From assembly GCA_008477525.1 (NCBI GenBank), contig SPDT01000007.1, forward strand, positions 4,650,001-4,714,000: a stretch of DNA of 64,000 nt. Direction: 5' to 3'. The translations under genes were made by a program, and so were the position numbers. The DNA is from Hypomyces perniciosus. Lineage: Eukaryota > Ascomycota > Sordariomycetes > Hypocreales > Hypocreaceae. Shown piece by piece: positions 34,311 to 46,600 of this stretch (the first letter of the stretch is position 1; each line of letters starts with the position of its first letter). The notes under the pieces were generated by a model. That model was not told the DNA's origin and searched no databases. It worked only from the letters and a program-made list of their open reading frames with translations.

Positions 34311-35723
34311 TCAAAGTGTAATCTTAATCGCATCTTTCAAATGACCCTCGGTCGGACAGTAAGGACACTTGTACCTCTGGCCCTTAGCGATGTTGTTCAA
34401 GCTTTCCTTGCAAATAGCGTGTCCGCATGGTAGCATCATGGCGGGGTTATGTTCTGTTGTCTGCTCCTTGCTCACGGGGCAGACGAAGATGGGGTGGTAT
34501 ATCATGGATGGAGGGAGCGGCGTTTCGAAGGCGAGCTCGTTCTCCGAGGTCCATTCCGTCTTCTTTTCCTTCATATAGGTTGTGTACTTGATGAGCCGGG
34601 GGAGAGCTATGGAGCCTGCGGTGACGGCCACGTAGAGGGGTGATTCGGCAGATAGACCAAGGAGGGAGCAGAATTCGCGGGTGAAGGAGGCGGAAACGTC
34701 GTCGAAGGCTGACTCGATCTCGAAGATGTGCCTGTATGGAGAGGCTTCTAGATTCGGCGCGAAGACCATTGCACAGAAGAGCTGTTGTATCTCCTTGATA
34801 TGTCGGGATTGGAACCGTGCAAAGTGCATGCGCGCATACTGTAGAGCGCCTGTTTGTCCGTTGTTGTCGTCGTCGGGCAGACCGTTCACGGATGATCCCT
34901 TGAAGAGCCAAATAAACTGCAATTTGCAGAGTTCAAACTCCAGATTGCTCCCGGTTGCCTCCAGTTTGGCATTGTTGTCACGAGCCCACTCAATAGCTCG
35001 GACCAAGTTACGGTTCTTCAGATCGGAGAGAATGCTGTACATTTCTGCAAACTTCCCCTCCAAGTGCTCTGGGTAGTCCCCGATATCTGTCTCTCCTTCG
35101 TCATCTCTTGTCATGTCATCGTCGCCATCCTCATCTGTTCGTGCCGTTCGAGGAGACCAGGGATCTGAAGGGGGGGGCGGGTAGTCTCGTGATTCGCGGA
35201 CGAAAGTTGATGCGACAGAAAACTGGCCCTCACGGAGGAGGTGCATAGCTATGGCTCGATTGATAAGCGCAGGGTGGTCTGCCATCGCGTCTGTTTCCAT
35301 CGGGAGATCTCGATGCGGGAGGGCCTGAAACAGGTCAGCCTCTCAAGACGAACAGGCGGGGTGGTCGTGATCACAGACCTTATCAAGAGCCTTTCCAAAT
35401 CCCCTCTGCGCTTTTGTCACCTCCTTGAGATCATCCGTGATGTCATCCAGACGAGCCTTGACAGGGTTTTGTAGGGCCGTCATCTCCATACTGATTCTAT
35501 GTGAGTCGGCATTGGCTGTCCAGATCAATTAGCTTCTGTCACTCCCCAAGAGATGATACGGGGATGAATTACCCCCAGCGACCTCTTCGCGGGCCGCTGC
35601 GAGAAGATTGATAATCTTGTCGACATCTTCGATGGCAGCCGTGAGATTCGACCTCCTCATCCGCGCCAGCTCGAACTGGAGCGGAGCGAATGGCGAGTCG
35701 ATGTTGTCGCCTGACCCGGCCAT
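34311..35723 (-). CDS. GID/CTLH E3 ubiquitin ligase RING subunit (Rmd5/Gid2 family)
   Basis: Exons in coding order 35723-35573, 35515-35379 and 35324-34311 (433 aa; introns 57 and 54 nt). The N-terminal helical part is followed by a LisH-like segment (HPALINRAIAMHLLREGQFS), a CTLH/CRA region (FAEMYSILSDLKNRNLVRAI, LEFELCKLQFIWL, ALQYARMHFARFQ), and the C-terminal Gid-type RING at about 372-430: CPVSKEQ...LPCGHAICKESLNNI...YKCPYCP. This RING lacks some zinc ligands of a classic RING, as is normal for Gid2. In yeast the complex ubiquitinates gluconeogenic enzymes when glucose returns; a similar role in carbon catabolite degradation is expected. The first exon start MAGSGDNIDSPFAPLQFELA is supported by continuity across both introns. 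Confidence 0.92.
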
Positions 35724-36412
35724 GGCTGTCTGCGGAGTTTGGAATCGTCGCACAGTCTTTAGGGTACGGAACGAAAGTTTACCAAGACTCTCCGTCTCGG
35801 TTGACTGAATGCAGCCGCGGTGACAGTTTGGAGACAGATTCTCGCAGTGTTGGGTGTAGATGTAGAACAATGGTGGTTGGAGGTCGACACCTCTCTAGAC
35901 GTCGTCTTATCGATAGCCGTCAGATACGTGGTACAGCTCGATGACGATTATGCATGTAAGCATAACTGCACTTTCATCTGCGCGTGGATGGAAATGGAAA
36001 CCATGTATTACTCCGTACAGTTTTCGTGCACGCATGAAATGATGGAGCAGATAACTTTCAATCTCGCTAGTTCATTCTAAACACCACCTTCATGTTTGCC
36101 CAGGTTTCACTAACTCGCTTCATTCAGTTCACTAATAAACAAGGGGTCTTACCAGCCGCCCCGAATTAACGGTTACCCCCGTTATGATGCAACTATGCCC
36201 CGCTTCCAGACGAAATCAAGGAAGCTGGCGAGGGATCCTCAGCAAGACAAGCCGTTGTGCTGCGGCACTCCGTGGATTATCCCACGTCACACACGCATCT
36301 CCGTCATTCCAACTCTCAGAATCGCAGGTGTCAATGATCCTGATTCTTACACATTTAAAGATGCTCTTGCCCTAGCTTGGCCTCCAAAGCCTTCAGGGCA
36401 GATGACACCGCA
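35724..36412. other. Divergent spacer between GID2-like and STB6-like genes
   Basis: About 690 bp. TACTCCGTA at 36009. The last 230 bp (36184-36412) carry short open frames and an AG acceptor-like site at about 36375, so an extra 5' exon of the STB6-like gene is possible here. Confidence 0.45.
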
Positions 36413-39168
36413 ATGTCCTTTATGCCATCCTTTTCCCAGGACGCGAGAGCCCATCGCGACGACGAGTATCCCGGGCAGCTAAAGGGGCCGAGTCGGAAAG
36501 TTATTCGAACGAATCTTCCGGATGGGATCTCGAGCCCGGCGACCGAAATGCAGACGTCAGATGCGGTATACTATCAGGATACAGGGGTGGGACAGGCGTG
36601 TTCTAGTTCTGCACTGCCCCAGAGGCATCTCGTATTCCCAGACCCGATCGCATTTAGGTGAGGTCCATGGGGAACCATCCCTTTGGCTTTGATTCTAACT
36701 CTACCTCAACCCATAGGTACCTTGAGGAAGATCCTTGCGTCAAAGTTATCCAACGCCGAAGCTTGCTCCGCGGCTACGAGCTATATCTCGTCGAACAATG
36801 GGCTTGTTCGAGGCGATCTCCCACACTTGTCATCGCAACTTATACGGGAGACGAGAGGCACTCTATCCTTGTTGGTGTATTGGCAGTACCGGCAGATGAG
36901 AGCCTTTTGTCCGATCAACTACGAGTTTACCTGAAGGCTGCGGAACATTACCATGCCCGACCAAAGAAGACTGGGCTCGGAGAGCTCATGGTTACGAATC
37001 TGAGCAGTTTCCCTTCCTCCCTCACAGTCATTCCAGTTCCCGACGGCGACCTACGAAAGCATCGTCAGATATTCATGGTCAATGTGGACCTGAAACGGCT
37101 GGTATGTTCAGGACGGTCGGGCCTCACCCTTACAGAACCCACCGAGGCAACTCAGGCCAAATTTCACCAACTGTACAAGACCAGCAACCGGATACCATTC
37201 GACCAATCTGTGGCTGAGCTTGTTAAGCTCTGTCAGGTTGCTCTCTACATGTTTGACAAATTAGATCACGAGTATATCGACGGCTTGTTGTGTGATAGGA
37301 CCGAAGCGGCAATAAAGAATTGGTGGGCGGAGGTTGGTGCTGAGCACTACAATTACGAGCCAACGGATGGGATTCTAGGGCCTTCAACTGTCGCCGCACT
37401 ACTAGGGATGCTTATGGGAGCGAGGAATCGACTGCACTGGCAAGGCGCTCCTGTCTCAAAGGATGTCTTCGATATCGAAAGCACAAAGCACGGCATTTCA
37501 TATTTCCAACGGTCACAGAAGCTGGAGAAGACCCGGAGACTAGACCAGCAAACTCTATTCAAACTACATACGGCAACCACGAAAGCGGCAGCTCGAGAAG
37601 GATGGCGTGTGCAAAAGGCTGTCAAATCGACAGTGACGGAAATCGGAGGGAAGAGGGGAGAGATTGTCATTGACATGGTCTCTGGCAAAGACAAAGGCGG
37701 CCTCGCTGATATCGAGACTGTGGATATCGACAGATTTATCAGCCTCGCATATGGAGAAAGGCCCAAGTGGCTTTGGCATGGCAAACCACGCAGGACGCCA
37801 GCGGAACAACCTGGTCACGACCAAGATATGGCTCTTGGAAAGAATGAGGCGTATAGCCAGGTGAATACTCGCGCACAGTCATTGCCGATGGATGAGGAGC
37901 TAGAAGCAAAGCGAAAAGAAGAGTTGCATGTACCAGACTCCGGGGCGCCTCTACGCGCGGTTACGACCGCCACAGAAAGTCCTGGAGAGAAGGATGCGCT
38001 ACGAAAGACCGTCTTGAAGAGTGTTGCCGGGAAGATGAGTGATGCTCGGTCCGGTCTGGGTCGTATCAAAGATGTAGTCGGGGCGAGAGGGCGAGGACAT
38101 GGAACCCGTCTCTCCATCTCAACAAAAGAAGAGGTTTTACAGAATGGGAACACAGCTCCTGGTCCCTCTGGGGCTACTCAGAACTCTACCGCTTCTACGA
38201 GTCCCGCTGTAATTAGCAGGGCTTTCACATGGAAGAATAAGCCGGAGGAGTACCTCACAGCAATCAAGCGAGGGGATTCTGATGCCTTACCCGGCCTTTC
38301 GAGGGATTCCCTCGATAAGTCTTCTTCGACCGTGGATTCGAAGATTGCAAGAGCACCTACCGAAGATGAGCGAAAGCCAAGAGATCATGAGAGGGCATCA
38401 GAGAACCTGGCCCCTGAGATTCGCAAGGACTTGCATCGTCGGTCTCCATCTGCTGTACCATCAACCATCGAAAAGAGTGATGGCGATTTCATGTGTCCGG
38501 ATATTGGACAGAAGTCAAATAGGAGACGGGTTGCCTTGTCCAGACGACATAGCTGTGAAGCTTCAGAGCTATCGATGAAACATGCCATTAATGAGAACCG
38601 ATGGGCCCGCCGGATGTCTTTCGGGGATGCTGAAGAGGCCGTATTGACTTGGGAGGAGATTATCGACATCATGGATACTGCAGATAATCTCGAGGAGCTG
38701 GAGGCTCAGGCGGTGGCTGCTGGCCATCTAGCCCGGTGCATTGACGTCGTCGTTTCCGGCCTTGAACCCTGGGTCAAGGAGAAGATTATGATGGTGGAAC
38801 TGCTCAACGAGCGGTATGGGCGAAACAAGGCCGATCTCCAAAACCTTTACTCTCAGCTCAGCGAGGCTTGTCAAAGAGTACAGTTCAATTCTGAGGAAAT
38901 GCTGGCGGAGGAGCGCGCCAGTTTGACTGAGAGCGTTAAGGAAATTGAGGTTCTTGTGGCACGCCTTGACTATGAAATTAACGCCCTCGTGCAGAAGGTC
39001 CACGATGTGGAAGATGGCATCCACCATTTCGAGAGACAGGTTGAAGATGTTGAGAAACGGGCTGCTGAGTTAAAGACACAGCTAGAGACTGAGAGCTGGC
39101 TGCACTGGTTTGCCAGAACACTTACAGGTGTGGGGACGGGCCCTAATATTACGCGTTCTATGCTATGA
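36413..39168 (+). CDS. STB6-like (Stb2/Stb6 N-terminal domain) Sin3-associated protein
   Basis: Exons 36413-36657 and 36717-39168 (898 aa, 59-nt intron joining VFPDPIAFR to YLEEDPCVKVIQRRSLLRGY). The block from about residue 75, with LEEDPCVKVIQRR, GYELYLVEQWACSRRSPTLV and ILVGVLAVP, is the conserved N-terminal domain of Stb2/Stb6-type proteins. In S. cerevisiae these were found as Sin3-binding proteins and associate with Rpd3L histone deacetylase. Next comes a conserved middle (YNYEPTDGILGPSTVAALLG, MLMGARNRLHWQGAPVSKDVFD), a disordered Ser/Arg/Glu-rich region, and a C-terminal coiled coil (VARLDYEINALVQKVHDVED). A transcriptional or chromatin role is inference from yeast. The ATG at 36413 is the first in the open frame, but an upstream exon could supply a longer N-terminus. 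Confidence 0.82.
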
Positions 39169-39641
39169 TGATACTCACTTGCATCATTCGGAGTTACTCA
39201 CATTTTTCTTTTCCCTTTCCTTTTCCTTTTCCTTCTTTCATTATTATTTTATTGTTGGAGCGGAGTTGACAATTGGCATATTGAGCGAGACCTGGGATTA
39301 AACGGGCGGCCGGCGTTTTACTTTCAACAGGGTGGATACCATTTCGTTCAGAGGAGATGTACGTTACTATCGTGATACCGATTTGCATCTAGGCAACCCA
39401 GCATACTACTACTAGGTAGCTTTTTATACACATCATGGTCCAACAAGAGCCTATGCCTCCCGGGCCCCCGAGTGTTCGCCGTAGATTCCCAACCAACTCT
39501 TTACACATGTTCATACTCATACAGATTATTTTTTATCTCTTGTCTATAGAACCAAGTTTCGACTGAGAAAAACTTGGCATGCTTTTTTGATGGGTGTGTG
39601 TGGTTTTGTTTTGTTCTGTTCATGCCTTCGTGTACGACTTT
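39169..39641. other. Convergent 3' spacer between STB6-like and TIM10 genes
   Basis: About 470 bp, with a T/C-rich TTTCC repeat run at 39205-39240 just after the STB6-like stop codon. No gene seen. Confidence 0.5.
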
Positions 39642-40042
39642 TTAGAACAGACCGCCGCCGCCTTGCTGGGCTGCACCACCTAAGGCCTGACCCTGCTGCT
39701 GCATGATCTCGCTGATCTTCATAGATGTGTCGAGGAATTTGGCGGTGCAGCGATCAAGACAGACGGACTCGCCCTTGTTGAGCTCGCCCTCGCGGTAGTC
39801 GGTGGGGACGCATTTCATTTGGCAGGTTTTTTGAAGGCTATAAAGGTGTTTTGCGTCAGTGATGGGACTTGAAACTGACATCCTTCTTTGACCTCTCCAT
39901 GACTATTGCATTGAAGAGATCGAGAGGGAGGGGGGGGGGCTTACCGGTTGTAAGTGTCGGCCATCATGCGCATCTCGCCTTCAACGGCGGCGATTTTCTG
40001 CTCCGAGGTTGGCTGCGGCCGACCGATTCCGAGGAAAGACAT
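39642..40042 (-). CDS. tim10: Mitochondrial intermembrane-space chaperone TIM10
   Basis: Exons in coding order 40042-39945 and 39837-39642 (97 aa, 107-nt intron splitting an Arg codon). The twin CX3C motif is complete: CQMKC and CLDRC, 16 residues apart, as in small Tim proteins. The start [20 protein letters not shown], the MMADTYNR segment and the Gln/Gly-rich tail match Tim10 better than Tim9 or Tim8. The Tim9-Tim10 hexamer escorts hydrophobic carrier proteins and beta-barrel precursors across the intermembrane space, after import by the Mia40 disulfide relay acting on the four cysteines. A run of nine or more G/C bases lies next to the donor site inside the intron. Confidence 0.95.
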
Positions 40043-40551
40043 TGTGGCGGTTGTAGGAAGAGAGATGGAGAGGTATGGGGGAAGATGGGATTATTCTGGA
40101 TTTGAAGTCGTCATGAGATGTGAGCCTCCAGCTTGGAGATGTGGTAGAGTAAAATTTCCCCATATCGGCCGGCGGTATGATTACGTAAGGAATCTTATCG
40201 ATATGGGCGTGGGCGGCACGCGGCTTCTTATCGTCTCACATCGGCGCAATTGCCTTTTAAGCGTGGCTGGCCGCTCCCGCAGCACCCCATACTTTTGATA
40301 CACGATATTGAGAGCCCAGGAACGGAATGTTGGTCGTGTGCCGGGGATTTTCACATGTTACCGGAAAGGGGGGTTCCACTACTCACCAAGGTGTTTCTTT
40401 TCCAGCCTATGGATTATAGGTGCTAGGTCCCGGATGCCACGTCAATGAGGGTGTGCGAGAGTGTGAGTTGGTGGCCGCAGAAGGGCCGTGAGTGAGTATG
40501 CAATATCATGATTAATGGGGAAGAATGGCTGTTTGTATAAACCTACTGAAG

Positions 40552-40580
40552 TAATAATAATAATAATAATAATAATAATA
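40552..40580. repeat. (TAA)n microsatellite
   Basis: Between nine and ten uninterrupted TAA units in the spacer between TIM10 and APRT. Confidence 0.95.
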
Positions 40581-41712
40581 CCTTATCTGGTAGAAAGAGT
40601 CACCGATTCCTTTGCCAGGGTGCGTATCTTACAGCAACTAGGTAAATATACTCGTCTATACTCCTATGTGCCACCGACAACGGCTGGCGGTCAAACTATG
40701 ACAACCCCCTGCAAGCCATCAAAGAAGCTTCCGTATCGACAATCAGCCCTCACGCCATCGATTGTGTAAAAGGCGTACGATAGTACGACAGGAACGCACC
40801 ACAAGGAGGGATGAGGAAACTAAGACTCGGAAAGCAAACGTAGTTGTAACAGGGCGTCGTCTCCTTCAATGTGGCGGCGCGGGCAATGGCAGCAGGTTAC
40901 TTCGTACAGCAACAAGCATGGCCAACCAGCCAGCCTTATCTTGCTTGATATTGGAGGGTGAGAAACCATTATCTTGTGCAAATGAAGGGGTGTGTAATAA
41001 AGGCCTGCCGGGTGGACGCGTATCTAGCATATATATATATGCATGACTCGAGGGGGGAAGAGAGTTGACACCTAGTACGAAGTAGTAGTAGCAGTAGCAG
41101 CAGCAGCAGTAATTGGCATCGTGATGCTGTCCGGAGTATATCTAATATTTAATATCCTCCTGCATACATATGTAACCCTCCTCTCCAATACACGGGACGG
41201 AGGAAGAAGGTCAGATAAGAAAACGACCCAAAAAAAAATCTGCCGATGCGCAATTCTACGCCTGGTTTGATTTGATATGCATGTGTGCTCTGGCTAGCTT
41301 CGGTTTTTTTTTTGTGCGTCTCGTCCAATGATTCAGACTTCTGGCCGTGACTCAATCGGCCATTTGCTGGCTATGATGGGGGTCGTGAGCAAGTTGGCAG
41401 TAAAAGATTGGGGCATTATATAATACCCCGGACAAAGCCCCTGCCCCTGGGGTCAGAGTCCAAAGTGAGAGTGATGAGTGAGTGAGAGAGTGAGTGAGTG
41501 ATTATTTTATCGGGCTGGTGTCGGGGTGCTCGTAGTAGTATTTCGTAGAGGCCACTGTATAGTATACGGCGGAATATACGGAGGAGTACCCGAAGGAGTC
41601 GTCGCATTGAAGAAAGAGTCATACATACATAACAAATCTTCACACCGACAATTGAACGTCTGTCCGTGTCATGGCTGTGTGAATTTGTGCACCGTCGTTG
41701 TTATTATTGCTA

Positions 41713-41762
41713 TTAGTAGTAGTAGTAGCAGTAGCAGTAGCAGTAGTACTCCGTACTCCGTA
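41713..41762. repeat. TAG/CAG triplet tract ending in two overlapping TACTCCGTA motifs
   Basis: Alternating TAG and CAG triplets run for about 35 bp and then directly into two TACTCCGTA copies that share a TA (41747-41755 and 41754-41762). Confidence 0.9.
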
Positions 41763-42155
41763 GTATGTACTACTCGTATTCTCTCAGTTCACCCCTCCTC
41801 CTCTCTTTTGGGCGCTGTCGCACTCTCTTCTCTCCCCCTCTGGCAGCAGCAGCAGTGGCAGTAGTAGTAGTAGCAGTATTTTTTTCCCCACCAAAAAAAA
41901 AAAAAAAAACCACCACCACCCCTCCTTGCGCCTGGCCTTGTTGTCCCTATCTGCTGCTTATCCTATTATCCTGCCACCCAAAATTCACACCACCCAAACT
42001 GTCCTCCTCTCCCATTACCCTCTGCGTCCTCTCTGCCCAACTCCTCTCTCGCACTCCTCCTTTCCCTCTCTTCTTCTGCCTCCTCCTCCTCCTCCTTTTC
42101 TTCTTCTTCTTCTCCTCTCCCCGCTTCTTCTCCTCTCTTCTCTCCTCTCCTCACC

Positions 42156-42858
42156 ATGAGCCCTCAAGACAACACCTCCAACATCACCATCAGCCAAGAT
42201 GCCTCGGGACGACAGCCCTCCTCCGCCGCCTCCGCCGCCGCCCAACTCGCCAGTGCACAGATAAGCCTGCGCAAGACGCTCCGCCAGTTCCCCGACTTCC
42301 CTATCCCGGGCATCGACTTCGTCGACATCATGCCCCTCTTCTCCAACCCGGACGCCCACTCCACTCTACTCTCCGCCCTCGAGCTCCAGATCGCTCAGTC
42401 CTTTGGCGCCGACAACAAGCCCGATGTCATTGTCGGTCTCGACGCTCGCGGTTTTCTCTTCGGCCCGGGTCTTGCTCTGCGCCTCGGTGTGGGCTTTACT
42501 ACTGTCCGGAAGCAGGGCAAGTTGCCGGGCCCTTGCGTCACGGCCGAGTATGTCAAGGAGTATGGCAAGGATTTGTTCCAGATGCAAGAGGATGCCATCC
42601 GTGAGGGGCAGAAGGTGCTGGTTGTTGACGACATTATTGCGACGGGTAGGGCTCTTCTTGCACAACATCTCCGAGATGGCCATTTTCAGTTGCTAACGTG
42701 TTCTGTTTCTAGGTGGATCGGCCAAGGCCGCAGGAGATCTTGTCAAGCAGCTCAAGGGCGAAGTTGTCGGCTACCTCTTCATCCTCGGGGTCCCCGGTCT
42801 CAACGGCCGCGAAAAGCTCGGTGGTGTTCCTACGACTATTCTCCTTGAGGGCCCCTAA
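42156..42858 (+). CDS. Adenine phosphoribosyltransferase
   Basis: Exons 42156-42645 and 42713-42858 (211 aa, 67-nt intron splitting a Gly codon in the PRPP loop). After a fungal N-terminal extension of about 35 residues comes LRKTLRQFPDFPIPGIDFVD, then DVIVGLDARGFLFGPGLALR and RKQGKLPGP. The PRPP-binding motif VLVVDDIIATGGSAKAAGDL is completed only after splicing. The C-terminus GYLFILGVPGLNGREKL...ILLEGP is also typical. It converts adenine plus PRPP to AMP in the purine salvage pathway, in the cytosol. The leader just before the ATG is almost pure C/T on the + strand. A perfect hairpin lies about 150 bp after the stop codon. Confidence 0.95.
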
Positions 42859-43679
42859 TTCTTGCGCTCGGCGAACCACCAATGGCGGGCGTTTCTCAAA
42901 GCACAAACGACAAAACATTCAACCTACAAAGAGGTATTAATACTATTAAAACCGCAGTACAAACTGCACTCCGACAGCGGCGACATCACTACTCATGTTG
43001 GAGCACAAGCGACAACCTTTTTCAACCCAAGGTTGTCGCTCTTCACATAAATACACCAAATTCACACGAGAAATCTGACAACAAAAGGGGGAACCGGCGT
43101 TTTTTTTGGCACTTGTTGCTTTTTGACAACCATAAAAAGTTATCTGTTGCTGTGTTTGGACTATTTGTTGCGCATATCATACAAAAACCCAATAGACTAT
43201 GGAATGCGTCTTCTTTTTTTTCGGTTCGGAACGGAAAGGGGAGGGTGTTTTTTGCTTATAGATGCCTTGATTGACGTATTGTTATTTTGGCCTATTCTTT
43301 TCAGCAATTACACCAAGTCAACATAGTCCGCTCTTGAAAAGTGCTGGCGGGTAGGATATACATAATACAGGGCGACGTTGGGCGATCAGGTTTCAATGCT
43401 GCTTCCTGATGACGACGACGCCCACTTCATTGCGCATACTTTTTTATTTGATAGAGGTTCCTAGAGAAACTGTTTATGTAGAGAGATGCTTGGCTAAGGT
43501 CCTCTTGAGAACCTACTTTGGGATTTGATCATGCCCTATCTATCTACATACAACACAGCGACAACAATCTCGGAGATAATGATGTCCTTTTCGTATCTCA
43601 TGCATTCATCTTTCACTATCTTACTCCTCCCCTATCATCGATTTATATACATACATTCATATACTTCTATTCACACCCC
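42859..43679. other. Convergent 3' spacer between APRT and EDEM-like genes
   Basis: About 820 bp that must hold both 3' UTRs. Apart from the hairpin at 43008-43040 and several T runs I see no gene or motif copy. Confidence 0.5.
43008..43040 (+). other. Perfect 12-bp-stem hairpin in the APRT 3' flank
   Basis: AGCGACAACCTT at 43008-43019 and its exact reverse complement at 43029-43040 are separated by a 9-nt loop. The position, about 150 nt after the APRT stop, suggests an element of the 3' UTR, for instance for mRNA stability or 3'-end formation; that role is inference. Confidence 0.75.
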
Positions 43680-46600
43680 CTATAAGACAACAGCATTTTC
43701 AATCACGAGTCCCTGACTCTCAACACGGTATTTCCTCCTCATGCCCACCGCAGTCGCCTGGCCAAATAACTCGTAGTCGCCCTTGGCTCCCCTCATGAGT
43801 ACCATGGGCACGCCGTTAGGCCTCTTCATCCCCTTTGGCGTAACCTGCTCCGTATCTAGCAAAGGTCGCGGCAGGCTGTTATCGTCGTCTGCATTGTTCT
43901 GGTTCTTGGAAGGTTCGTCTATGATGACGACTAGCTGCAAGGAGTCGCGTCCAGGAGAGAAGCTGGGGATGTTGCTGAGCTTCTCGCTGAAGGAGCAGCC
44001 CCCGCGGCGCATGACGATGACTTGGTGCTCGCGCGGTGCGGATGCGGGTAGTGGAGTGTCGCAGGCCTGGCCGGCGAGGTAGACGGTGGCCCAGGGGAAG
44101 TTGGACGCCGGACGCTTGGAATTGTAGACGGGGCTGCCGGTGATAGGAGTGTCGATGATGGACGGCACGGGGAACGCCCCGGGGCCGACGGCAGTGTAGG
44201 CAGGCCAGCTGTATATCATGGCATTGTCGTCGACATTGGAGTCTGACTCTGGGACGTTCGTGTGGGTAGGTTCGAAGACAGAAGAGACTACTCGAAGGAT
44301 GGACTGGAGGAGAGAGTCTGAGGGGAGGGGTAAGGCATTGAGACTGCTACTCTCCAGCACTTCTTTGCCTGCCGTCGTTCCCATGGCATCCGCGAAGAGG
44401 AGCACGCTGCTGTTATTCTCGTTCGGTATGTCCACGAGCAGCTCAACCTCAACAGCATCCCCGCGCCGCCTAGACGTGAATGCCTCGTCCTTGAAATGTC
44501 TAACATGCTCAGCGTGGAAATAGACTGTCTCGTGCCGCCCTAGCTGAGTGTTTCCGACGTGCGTGATCCTCCACTTGTACTGTGCTGACGCTTCACTATA
44601 CACCCTTTCAAGCTGGAGCTTCAGGCCTTCCAACGACATGACTGTAGGCCCCAAATGGTTATGCCATACCAGCGAAGTACCAAACCGCGAGGCCAGGCCA
44701 CTGACGGCGTCGCTGGCGGGGAATTCGATCCAGGAGATGAAACGCTGGGGCGGAGCTGCACAGGTCCCATTCTCGGGCAGCATCGTCGGCGGCAGTGTCC
44801 ACGGGAATATTGTGTGATTTGACGTGGCCCTGTATCTGGTCACTCGCCCCTTCTTTCTGTCCTGTATCTCGACGACTTCAATAGGACCGTTGATATTGGG
44901 CGTTTTGTAGAGATCCGTGAAGCGAGAGACGTCGAATAGATCTGGTCTAGCTGCAGTAGCTGAACCAGTCAGAGGGTGTGCTGCGGCCGGGGGAGGCACG
45001 GGACAAGAGTTTGTGAAGCTTTCGTTGTAGTAGGTATACACAGATACGTCTTTCTTCTGGGCATTACGGCTGCTGCGTGGAGTGCGTGACTTCTTGCTCT
45101 TCGGGATGATGAGGGGATGACCCTCTGTGGTGAAGACATACGCCGCGTCCAGGTTGTTGAGCGGATGTTCTGGGTCGAAGAGCAGATACATGTACTTGGT
45201 TGTTTCGCCCAAGAAGAAACTCTCCATACGGTCCGCTTTCTCTCCTGTCTGAACATCCTGAAGCCCTGCCCAGCCGCAAGAGACGTAACACCGTCGTCGA
45301 ATATCCCGGAGAACCATTTCGCCGACATGTAAATACCATGGATCCTTGGTGGCACGGTAGATGTAATACGTAGACTCGATAAACTCGGGTCGCCCAGGCC
45401 ACCAGCCTATGCCTGGCTCGACATTGCCCTCGCGGACAGACCAGCGTTCCGGCAATGCTGAGTACCTAGTCCACAGCGCCGTGTAGACAAGGTTGGCCTC
45501 AATGGCCTCCTCAACCTCTCCAGCCAAGGCTAGCAGGCCGGGATAAAACGCGCCGAGGCTGTCAATCCACATGGTGTATGGCTGCCCAGTTGCACGATGG
45601 CTGTTCGAGTAATAGGGGTAATGACTTCGATCTGTGTACAGATGTCTCTTGACTGACGCATGTGCCAGATGCCACGCTTGTAGGAAGGCATCGGACGAGT
45701 GCATCACGGGAGGCAAGGGGCCATGTAGGGAGTTGGGGTCCAGCCAGCCGGTGGTGCTTTGCTTGCGAGATGTGGATGTATTAGGCATTCCATGCCCTGA
45801 AAGAAGGATGTGGCTCTTGAGGGCATATTCGAAGAAGCTATCCATACCCGCGCCGATACCAGCATGAGGGCCGATCCACATGCCTCTCTCAGCATCAATT
45901 CCGTTACCAATCAAGCCGATTTCACTTCTTCGGTGCCAGACCTCCCAGAAGGCCCTCTTTGCAGCTTGCTCGAAACGCGAATCCCCCGTCAGACGACTCA
46001 GTACGGTAAACTCAAGAACTAAGCTACCTGCTCCTGCACTACAGGTTTCGGTGATTTCCGGGCTGCCATCCTTCTCCTCGAGAACCACGCCGGAATTTTG
46101 ATGGAGAGGGGAATTGACGTAGAATGGGATCCCGCTGCGGAGGTTGACCCGTGGGTATGGGATGCCAGTAGTGGTATAAAAGGCTGGCAGAAGCCTCTGG
46201 GAAAGGTCGAGAGCCAGTCTCAACAGTTGCCCATCATACTTGAATCCATTGGGCCAAGGTATTGGGGCCACCTCCAAAGGATCGTCTCCATCGATCCCAA
46301 CAGACTTGGGGTTGTATCCGGGGATCGGCAATTCTCCAATGGCAAACAGATGCGCGCTCAAAAGGCCTCCCACACCACGGATGACAGTTTCGAAAACCTG
46401 AACCTTACTATCCAAGTCGAAGCCAGTAGCTCGTATCCCAACACCGGAGGGGCCCTCCCTCCCATCACCGTAGTGCCGTACGAAATCAGCCACACCATCC
46501 TGAAAATCACTAAGAGCCTGCGGACCAGTGTACGAGCCATTCCGTGGTCCGCCGGCGAGGATAGCGAGGGTAGACAGACTGTCTATCAGGGTCAGGGAGT

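Larger units (their letters stand above)
40043..42155. other. 2.1-kb spacer with microsatellites and the APRT leader
   Basis: Holds a (TAA)9-10 run at 40552-40580, TAG/CAG triplet tracts at 41082-41110, 41713-41749 and 41842-41878, and a poly-A run at 41893-41909. Motif copies occur at 40898, 41076, 41747 and 41754. From about 41,930 to 42,155 the + strand is almost pure pyrimidine and leads into the APRT start. The long open frame that runs through this tract is a composition artefact. Confidence 0.6.

Noticed and set aside
41765..42604. 279-codon open frame overlapping the APRT leader and gene
   Set aside because: It is Leu/Ser/Pro low-complexity produced by the C/T-rich leader and runs in a different frame through the clearly real APRT coding sequence.
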